DNA of 11,200 nucleotides. Origin: an uncultured Lysobacterales bacterium (GTDB lineage: Bacteria > Pseudomonadota > Gammaproteobacteria > Xanthomonadales > SZUA-36). The stretch spans positions 1 to 11,200 of the forward strand of contig CALJWY010000001.1 of NCBI GenBank assembly GCA_937974465.1, read 5' to 3'. Under the pieces are notes generated by a model. It was given only the letters and a program-made list of their open reading frames with translations, was not told the origin of the DNA and did not search any database. The translations under genes and the position numbers were made by a program. Shown in pieces: positions 6,491 to 11,200 of the stretch (positions are counted from its first letter, which is position 1; each line of letters begins with the position of its first letter).

Positions 6491-6513
6491 GCGACGGAGA
6501 AAAGGAAAATATC

Positions 6514-7299
6514 ATGCTCGAATTAAGATTGGCTCCCGATTCCCGTCCGCAGCAAGGCCAGCAATTCAAAGCTGCCGCCGGCGCCTCCAATATCAAGACA
6601 TTTCGCGTATATCGTTGGGATCCGGATAGCGGTAAAAACCCGCGTATCGACAGTTACGAAATCGATCTGGATGATTGCGGTCCGATGGTTCTCGATGCAA
6701 TCCTCAAGATCAAGAACGAAATTGACCCATCATTGACTTTTCGCCGGTCCTGCCGTGAGGGTATCTGCGGTTCCTGCGCCATGAATATCGATGGCACCAA
6801 CACCCTGGCGTGTACCAAGCCGATACGTGACATAAAGGGCGATATCAGTATTAATCCACTGCCGCACCTGGAGGTGATCAAGGACCTGGTGCCGGACATG
6901 ACCCATTTTTATGCCCAGTACGCCAGCATCAAACCCTGGATCAGGACCCAGAGCGTGGCGCTGCCCGACCAGGAAAGGCTGCAGTCGCAGGAAGATCGCG
7001 AAAAACTTGATGGCCTTTACGAATGCATTCTGTGTGCCTGTTGTTCCACGTCCTGCCCGAGTTACTGGTGGAATGGCGATCGTTACCTGGGGCCGGCCAT
7101 ATTGTTGCAGGCATATCGCTGGCTGGTTGACAGTCGTGACGAGGACACCGGTGAGCGTCTCGATGCGCTGGATGACCCTTTCCGGCTATTCCGTTGTCAC
7201 ACTATTATGAATTGCACATCTACCTGTCCCAAGGGCCTGAACCCTGCAAAAGCCATTGCCGAGACCAAGAAGATGCTGTTGGAAAGGCACGGGGCTTAA
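6514..7299 (+). CDS. sdhB: Succinate dehydrogenase iron-sulfur subunit
   Basis: Electron-transfer subunit linking SdhA's FAD to the membrane quinone site. All three cluster motifs are intact: [2Fe-2S] C80, C85, C88 and C100 (CREGICGSC...TLAC); [4Fe-4S] C171, C174, C177 with C238; [3Fe-4S] C181, C228 and C234 (ECILCACCSTSCP and CHTIMNCTSTCPKGLNP). The length from ATG 6514 is 261 residues. This start is chosen over TTG 6487, which overlaps the sdhA end, because AAGGA (6502-6506) lies 7 bases before the ATG. Relative to E. coli SdhB (238 residues) it has a longer N-terminus (about 20 residues, PDSRPQQGQQFKAAAG) before the ferredoxin-like fold. sdhE follows after 11 bases. Confidence 0.97.
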   Translation: MLELRLAPDSRPQQGQQFKAAAGASNIKTFRVYRWDPDSGKNPRIDSYEIDLDDCGPMVLDAILKIKNEIDPSLTFRRSCREGICGSCAMNIDGTNTLACTKPIRDIKGDISINPLPHLEVIKDLVPDMTHFYAQYASIKPWIRTQSVALPDQERLQSQEDREKLDGLYECILCACCSTSCPSYWWNGDRYLGPAILLQAYRWLVDSRDEDTGERLDALDDPFRLFRCHTIMNCTSTCPKGLNPAKAIAETKKMLLERHGA

Positions 7300-7310
7300 G
7301 GCCGGTTGCC

Positions 7311-7559
7311 ATGATGTCCGGACAGGACAGGGTCAAGATGCTGCGTTGGAAAAGCCGGCGCGGAATGAAAGAGCTCGACGTAATGTTTGAAGCGTTTTTT
7401 GCGCTCCAGGCTGAGCAAATAAAATCGGGTGAATGGCCACAGCTTGAAGGTTTTCTTGAACAGGAGGATGACCTGCTATTCGACTGGGTCTCTGGCAGAA
7501 ACCTGCCGGCTGACGCGGACACACTGATCTTGATTGAAGCGCTTAAACATGCTGTCTGA
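7311..7559 (+). CDS. sdhE: FAD assembly factor SdhE (SDHAF2/YgfY homologue)
   Basis: Small cytoplasmic protein that promotes covalent attachment of FAD to SdhA (also known as YgfY/CptB, DUF339). The 82-residue product contains WKSRRGMKELD, the conserved RGxxE motif required for flavinylation, and the C-terminal pattern FLEQEDDLLFDWVSGRNLPAD typical of the five-helix fold. The start is taken at ATG 7311 (next codon also ATG, 7314) with AAGG at 7298-7301; this N-terminus aligns in length with E. coli SdhE. ATG 7338 with AGGG at 7329-7332 is an alternative but would remove residues normally present. It overlaps ygfX by 11 bases. Its position right after sdhB makes its target clear. Confidence 0.93.
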   Translation: MMSGQDRVKMLRWKSRRGMKELDVMFEAFFALQAEQIKSGEWPQLEGFLEQEDDLLFDWVSGRNLPADADTLILIEALKHAV

Positions 7560-7989
7560 CGCGCCACTGGAGCTGAGGTCTGCGACCATGCGGGACGTGC
7601 GGGTTCCCTTCGCAATATTGCTGGTACTGCTCTTGATCGCCGCCGCCTTGAGCACCCATCCTGTTCTACTCACCAGCGTGTTGTTTGTGCTTTTTGCGGT
7701 GGGGTGGGGTGGCCTTATATTAGGTTTTTATAAAGTAAATCTGGAAAATTTGTTATTAATTATTTATTCCGATGGACGTGTAAGGGTAAAATCTCGTAAT
7801 GAATCAGCCTCGGGGGTTCTGATCGGTCAGCAATGGTGTGTACAACCGGTTGCAATTTTGCGCATTGGTACGGAAAAAATGACCCAAAACCTCCTCGTGT
7901 TATCTGCGCAGCAAAAAAATACAGACGATTTTCGGCGTTTGAATATGTGGCTAAAACAGGATTTCCATAAAGGCGTTCAACAACTGTGA
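7549..7989 (+). CDS. ygfX: YgfX family membrane protein (CptA-like)
   Basis: Small inner-membrane protein of the YgfX (DUF1434) family, encoded next to sdhE in many gammaproteobacteria; in E. coli the pair was also described as the CptAB toxin-antitoxin, a role that is disputed since SdhE was shown to be a flavinylation factor. The 146-residue product has an N-terminal PLELRSATMRD stretch, two membrane helices (about residues 21-37 and 40-62), and a soluble C-terminal domain with YSDGRVRV, a Trp-containing 'WCVQPVAIL' strand and FRRLNMWLKQ near the end, as in the family. Overall similarity is weak, and context carries much of the call. ATG 7549 lies inside sdhE; ATG 7588 with GAGG (7575-7578) is an alternative start. 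The segment about 7725-7775 is markedly A/T-rich compared with its surroundings. Confidence 0.75.
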   Translation: MLSDAPLELRSATMRDVRVPFAILLVLLLIAAALSTHPVLLTSVLFVLFAVGWGGLILGFYKVNLENLLLIIYSDGRVRVKSRNESASGVLIGQQWCVQPVAILRIGTEKMTQNLLVLSAQQKNTDDFRRLNMWLKQDFHKGVQQL

Positions 7990-8116
7990 GTGCCGTGACT
8001 GGCCCGATAACCGGGCTTGATAGAAGCTTTTCAATGATCGTGAAAAGCATCAGTGGCAACGACCCGTGTACAGGTCTACGCCTGGTTACTTTAATAAGTG
8101 AGGGAAGAGTTTAATC
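7990..8116 (+). promoter_or_regulatory. Intergenic region before ccoN with two inverted repeats
   Basis: This 127-base gap separates ygfX from ccoN. First hairpin: GCCCG (8002-8006), 5-base loop, CGGGC (8012-8016), with no clear T-run after it, so at best a weak terminator. Second: GCTTTTCA (8026-8033), 7-base loop, TGAAAAGC (8041-8048), a perfect 8-bp dyad that could be an RNA hairpin or an operator. A promoter-like pair TGTACA (8067-8072), 17 bases, TTTAAT (8090-8095) is seen, but it would leave only about 15 bases of leader. No exact FNR/ANR box (TTGATnnnnATCAA), common before cbb3 genes, was found. AGGGAAG (8101-8107) is the ccoN ribosome-binding site. Confidence 0.4.
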
Positions 8117-9538
8117 ATGACTTACAACGATAAAGTCGTTAGACAATTCGTCGTAGTGACCGTTCTCTGGGGCATCGTCGGGATGCTGGTAGGTGTCATT
8201 ATTGCAGCACAATTGTGGATGCCTCAGCTGAATTTCGATATTCCCTGGTTGAGCTATGGCCGCCTGCGGCCTTTGCATACCAATGCGGTCATTTTCGCTT
8301 TCGGGGGTAGCGGTCTGATTGGAACCTCCCTGTATGTCGTACAGCGAACCTGTCATGTACGCCTGATATCCGACAAACTGGCGAGCTTTGTGTTCTGGGG
8401 CTGGCAACTGGTTATCGTGGCTGCTGCTGTATCACTTCCGTTGGGCTATACCCAGGGCAAGGAATATGCAGAGCTTGAATGGCCAATCGATATCCTGATC
8501 ACCGTGGTCTGGGTTGCCTATGCAGTCTTGTTCTTTGGCACGGTTGCCAAGCGCCGGGTGAGCCATATTTATGTGGCGAACTGGTTCTATGGAGCATTTA
8601 TCCTGACCATCGCGTTGTTGCATATTGTTAACAATCTCGCCTTGCCGGTTGAGCTTGGAAAATCTTATCCAATCTACACGGGTGCCGTCGATGCGATGGT
8701 GCAATGGTGGTATGGACATAATGCGGTTGGCTTTTTCCTGACAGCCGGCTTCCTCGGAATGATGTACTACTTTGTGCCGAAACAGGCGGAAGGACCGGTC
8801 TATTCCTATCGGCTTTCCATCGTTCATTTCTGGGCCCTGATTGCCATCTACATGTGGGCCGGCCCGCACCATCTTCACTACACCGCCTTGCCCAACTGGC
8901 TGCAGTCGTTGGGCATGGTGTTCTCACTGATCCTGCTGGCGCCGAGCTGGGGCGGCATGATCAACGGCATCATGACCTTATCGGGAGCGTGGCATAAGTT
9001 GCGAACCGACCCGGTGCTGAAATTCATGATTGTGGCATTGAGTTTCTATGGCATGTCCACCTTTGAAGGTCCGATGATGTCGATCAAGACTGTCAACGCC
9101 CTGAGTCACTATACCGACTGGACAATTGGCCATGTCCATTCCGGTGCCCTTGGCTGGGTTGCCATGATGACCATTGGCTCTCTTTACTGCCTGATCCCAC
9201 GCCTGATTGGCGAGAAGAAGATGTATAGCATCAAGGCGGTTGATATTCATTTCTGGACATCAACCATTGGTGTCGTTGTGTATATCGCATCGATGTGGAT
9301 TGCCGGCGTGATGCAGGGCCTGATGTGGCGTGCATTCAACGAAGACGGCACCTTGACCTATAGCTTTGTCGAAAGCCTGGTGGCCACTAATCCTTATTAC
9401 CTGATCAGGCTGCTGGGCGGGTTGTTGTTCCTCAGTGGCATGTTCTTCTTTGCGTGGAATACCTGGAAGACGCTTAGCAGCAAGGAGATGAAACCTATAA
9501 CGGCTTCCGAACCTGCAGATTGGGGAGAGCACGCATGA
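8117..9538 (+). CDS. ccoN: cbb3-type cytochrome c oxidase subunit I
   Basis: Catalytic subunit of the C-family haem-copper oxidase, reducing O2 with high affinity while pumping protons; inner membrane, about 12 helices. It is 473 residues. Ligands are all in place: H54 (RPLHTNAV) and H341 for low-spin haem b, H201 (WWYGHN), H251 and H252 (AGPHHLHY) for CuB, H339 (GHVHSG) for haem b3. Y245 (IYMWAG) is the helix VII tyrosine cross-linked to a CuB histidine in this family. Each is offset by exactly 6 from the Pseudomonas stutzeri numbering I recall, so the sequence is collinear. The start ATG 8117 is preceded by AGGGAAG. Its stop overlaps the ccoO start as ATGA. Confidence 0.97.
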   Translation: MTYNDKVVRQFVVVTVLWGIVGMLVGVIIAAQLWMPQLNFDIPWLSYGRLRPLHTNAVIFAFGGSGLIGTSLYVVQRTCHVRLISDKLASFVFWGWQLVIVAAAVSLPLGYTQGKEYAELEWPIDILITVVWVAYAVLFFGTVAKRRVSHIYVANWFYGAFILTIALLHIVNNLALPVELGKSYPIYTGAVDAMVQWWYGHNAVGFFLTAGFLGMMYYFVPKQAEGPVYSYRLSIVHFWALIAIYMWAGPHHLHYTALPNWLQSLGMVFSLILLAPSWGGMINGIMTLSGAWHKLRTDPVLKFMIVALSFYGMSTFEGPMMSIKTVNALSHYTDWTIGHVHSGALGWVAMMTIGSLYCLIPRLIGEKKMYSIKAVDIHFWTSTIGVVVYIASMWIAGVMQGLMWRAFNEDGTLTYSFVESLVATNPYYLIRLLGGLLFLSGMFFFAWNTWKTLSSKEMKPITASEPADWGEHA

Positions 9539-10146
9539 GCAACGGACACAAGAAACTCGAAACAAACATCAGCCTGATGGCAATACTGATTGTCATCGCA
9601 GTCAGCCTCGGCGGATTGGTTGAGATCCTGCCGCTGATCTTCCTGGACCAGGTACGCACCCCGACGGAGGGCATCAAGCCGTATCCGGCACTGCAACTAG
9701 CCGGCAGAGACGTGTATGTCAGAGAAGGCTGTTACAACTGTCATTCGCAGATGATCCGGCCATTCCGCAGTGAAACCGAGCGTTACGGGCCATATTCAGT
9801 GGCGGGCGAGTCGGTGTATGACCGCCCATTCCAGTGGGGCTCGAAACGCACCGGGCCTGACCTGGCAAGGGTTGGCGGGCGTTACAGTGATGAATGGCAT
9901 TATATTCATCTGAAAAACCCGCGTGACGTGGTGCCCGAATCCAATATGCCGGGCTATGGTTGGCTGGCTGATACACCGGTTGATGGAGAGTTGGTCCAGA
10001 AGAAATTGAAGGCCCTCAGTGCACTGGGTGACCCCTATACCGAAGAAGAAATTGCAGCAGCACCTGCGGCGGTAGAAGGCAAGACCGAGATGGATGCGGT
10101 CATCGCCTATCTTCAGGGCCTCGGTCATGCAAGGAGTGGACGTTGA
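9535..10146 (+). CDS. ccoO: cbb3-type cytochrome c oxidase subunit II (monohaem cytochrome c)
   Basis: Membrane-anchored c-type cytochrome that passes electrons from CcoP to CcoN. The 203-residue protein has one N-terminal membrane anchor (about residues 13-37, ISLMAILIVIAVSLGG...) and a periplasmic haem domain with C66-Y-N-C69-H70 and the distal Met ligand M138 in ESNMPGYGWL. The segments RDVYVREGCYNCHSQMIRP and RTGPDLARVGGRYSDEWH are diagnostic of CcoO/FixO. The start is ATG 9535, overlapping the ccoN stop; GGGGAG lies just upstream. A TTG five codons earlier is open but unneeded. Confidence 0.97.
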   Translation: MSNGHKKLETNISLMAILIVIAVSLGGLVEILPLIFLDQVRTPTEGIKPYPALQLAGRDVYVREGCYNCHSQMIRPFRSETERYGPYSVAGESVYDRPFQWGSKRTGPDLARVGGRYSDEWHYIHLKNPRDVVPESNMPGYGWLADTPVDGELVQKKLKALSALGDPYTEEEIAAAPAAVEGKTEMDAVIAYLQGLGHARSGR

Positions 10147-10147
10147 T

Positions 10148-10345
10148 ATGGACGTCAATATTTTTCGAGGTGTGATTCTCATTATCCTGATGATCGGGTT
10201 TGCAGGTCTGTGGGTGTGGGCATGGAGTGGGAAACGTAAGTCGGCTTTCCATGAGGCAAGCATGTTGCCGCTGGAAGAAGATCTCGGTGAGATCCCAAAT
10301 GACGAGGCCCGTATGACGGGAAAGGATGTGCATCATGTTAACTAG
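10148..10345 (+). CDS. ccoQ: cbb3-type oxidase small subunit CcoQ/FixQ
   Basis: Short single-helix subunit that stabilises the cbb3 complex. It has 65 residues, with a membrane helix at about 5-26 (IFRGVILIILMIGFAGLWVW) followed by the cytoplasmic motif SGKRKSAFHEASMLPLEED, typical of CcoQ. ATG 10148 is preceded by AAGGAG (10131-10136); the frame is open further upstream within ccoO, but the ribosome-binding site and family length favour this start. It overlaps the ccoP start by 11 bases and lies between ccoO and ccoP as in most proteobacterial cco operons. Confidence 0.92.
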   Translation: MDVNIFRGVILIILMIGFAGLWVWAWSGKRKSAFHEASMLPLEEDLGEIPNDEARMTGKDVHHVN

Positions 10346-11066
10346 TTTTTGGAACTGGTATGTCATCGTTATTACTATTTTTACGATCCTCGCGAGCCTC
10401 TGGTTGTTACGTTGGACAAAGAACGCCGGCAACCAGGATGATGGTGACGGCTCCACAGGACATGTCTGGGACGAGGATCTTGTAGAGCTCAACAATCCGT
10501 TGCCCCGCTGGTGGCTGCAATTGTTTTATATCACCATCATCTTTGCGTTTGTCTACTTTGCCCTTTATGGCGGATTGGGCAATCTTGGCGGTTACCTGGG
10601 GTGGAGCCAGGAAGGTCAGTATGATGCCGAGATGCAGACAGCCATAGAGGCGCAAGAGGCTGTTTTCTCGCGGTACAGGCAAATGGATAACGAGGCCCTG
10701 ATGGCAGATGCCGAGGCCAATGCCACCGGTCAGCGGCTGTATGCAAACAGTTGCGCCATGTGTCATGGCTCAGATGCCCGTGGTGCCAAAGGCTTCCCCA
10801 ACCTGGCCGACGATGACTGGTTGTATGGTGATAGCTTTGACGCTGTTATGCACAGTATCGTCAAGGGCCGTGTAGGCGTCATGCCGGTTATGGTGGGTGG
10901 TCTGGATGACGGTGCGATCGGTGACCTGGTGGTTTATGTGCAAAGTCTTTCCGGGCAAAAGGCCGATGCGCAATTGGCAGCCAATGGCAAGAAGAATTAC
11001 GACATGCTTTGTGTCGCATGCCACCAGGCAGATGGCAGCGGCAATAAAACAACGGGTCGAAGATGA
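10335..11066 (+). CDS. ccoP: cbb3-type oxidase subunit III (dihaem cytochrome c), C-terminally truncated
   Basis: Electron-entry subunit of the cbb3 oxidase. From ATG 10335 (AAAGGA at 10321-10326; ATG 10326 is a less likely alternative) it encodes 243 residues: TM helix 1 (about 8-27, after MLTSFWNWY), the GHVWDEDLVELNNPLPRWW linker, TM helix 2 (about 62-81), and a periplasmic region with haem motif 1 (C140-AM-C143-H144, with GRVGVMP carrying its Met ligand) and haem motif 2 (C226-VA-C229-H230). It ends 13 residues after the second motif with DGSGNKTTGRR. Normal CcoP continues with a 'GAPNLTD' segment and some 50 more residues, including the second Met ligand. The tail is therefore lost, and the DNA continues as part of a polymerase gene in another frame. 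As it stands, the second haem domain cannot fold normally. Confidence 0.9.
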   Translation: MLTSFWNWYVIVITIFTILASLWLLRWTKNAGNQDDGDGSTGHVWDEDLVELNNPLPRWWLQLFYITIIFAFVYFALYGGLGNLGGYLGWSQEGQYDAEMQTAIEAQEAVFSRYRQMDNEALMADAEANATGQRLYANSCAMCHGSDARGAKGFPNLADDDWLYGDSFDAVMHSIVKGRVGVMPVMVGGLDDGAIGDLVVYVQSLSGQKADAQLAANGKKNYDMLCVACHQADGSGNKTTGRR

Positions 11067-11200
11067 ATTAGGGCTCTGTGCCTCGATAGGTATAGCCGGT
11101 TGTAAAGTGGTCGCCAAGGTTGCCTCGGATTATTCCAAACCGGATGGTCTTCTTGAAGTCTCTCAGGGAGAAGAAGCCTCTTTCCTTGCTCCTTTGCCAA
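11041..11200 (+). CDS. Internal fragment of a Y-family DNA polymerase (DinB/Pol IV-like), both ends missing
   Basis: In the + strand frame with codons beginning at 11041, the translation begins AIKQRVEDELGL, continues CASIGIAGCKVVAKVASD and YSKPDGLLEV, and reaches EEASFLAPLP at the window end, with no stop. This is the palm-end/thumb region of Y-family polymerases: the SxGIAxxKxxAKxASDxxKPxG motif, then the lead into the helix-hairpin-helix. In a complete DinB this lies about 140 residues into the protein, so the N-terminus with the metal-binding Asp/Glu residues is missing, and the sequence upstream is ccoP instead. The KVVAKVASD form differs from the KFLAKIASD form of E. coli Pol IV, hinting at a different lineage or paralogue. 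The 3' end is cut by the window, not necessarily by the gene. Confidence 0.8.

Noticed and set aside
7311..7989. sdhE-ygfX as a CptB/CptA toxin-antitoxin module
   Set aside because: The pair was once described that way, but SdhE carries the RGxxE flavinylation motif and sits directly behind sdhB, so an assembly role is the simpler reading.
8017..8034. TTGAT...TTCAA as an FNR/ANR box before ccoN
   Set aside because: FNR sites have 4 bases between TTGAT and ATCAA half-sites; here the half-sites are 8 or more bases apart and the second one is imperfect.
7760..8059. 99-codon - strand open frame across the end of ygfX and the ccoN leader
   Set aside because: It is antisense to ygfX, has no family resemblance, and its composition follows the A/T-rich + strand gene.
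10770..11200. Simple frameshift in ccoP as the reason for the early stop
   Set aside because: No frame after about 11057 encodes the expected CcoP C-terminus (GAPNLTD and onward); the open frame encodes polymerase sequence instead.

Overview
The window reads as ordinary chromosomal DNA of an aerobic or microaerobic gammaproteobacterium. This is inferred from the pairing sdhE–ygfX, a YgfZ of the KGCYPGQE type, proteobacterial-type SdhCDAB and a two-helix CcoP; no rRNA or tRNA is present to confirm it. Coding density is high, most genes lie on the + strand, and no insertion sequence, CRISPR array or RNA gene was recognised.

Layout. (1) Positions 1-117 are the tail of a membrane protein, possibly TauE/SafE-like. 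(2) Positions 243-2524 hold a molybdenum-cofactor cluster, moaA, moaD and moaE, followed by a SufU-type Fe-S/sulfur-transfer protein. moaA and moaD both start with TTG; moaD/moaE overlap and moaE/sufU nearly touch. moaB, moaC and moeA/moeB are not here. (3) Positions 2581-3390 hold ygfZ on the - strand, facing sufU across a short hairpin. (4) Positions 3562-7986 hold a succinate dehydrogenase (complex II) unit: a 59-residue SDHAF4-like (DUF1674) assembly factor that is easy to miss, then sdhC, sdhD, sdhA, sdhB, the flavinylation factor sdhE, and ygfX. (5) Positions 8117-11066 hold the cbb3 cytochrome oxidase genes ccoN, ccoO, ccoQ and ccoP.

How the genes work together. Complex II passes electrons from succinate to quinone, and the cbb3 oxidase is the high-affinity terminal oxidase at the other end of the chain. 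The two assembly factors for SdhA (SDHAF4-like and SdhE) bracket the sdh structural genes. YgfZ and SufU both serve Fe-S proteins, which fits the Fe-S demand of MoaA and SdhB.

The most striking irregularity is at the right edge. ccoP runs normally through its second haem motif and then stops, and from about position 11041 another + strand frame encodes the middle of a Y-family DNA polymerase (DinB/Pol IV-like) to the window end. Both genes are broken at the same point, so this is either a real rearrangement or, at least as likely, an assembly chimera. Apart from that I see no novel multi-gene system. The remaining points are smaller: the SDHAF4-like gene, an Asn for the usual His in SdhC, a Cys/His tail on MoaE, and a few inverted repeats.
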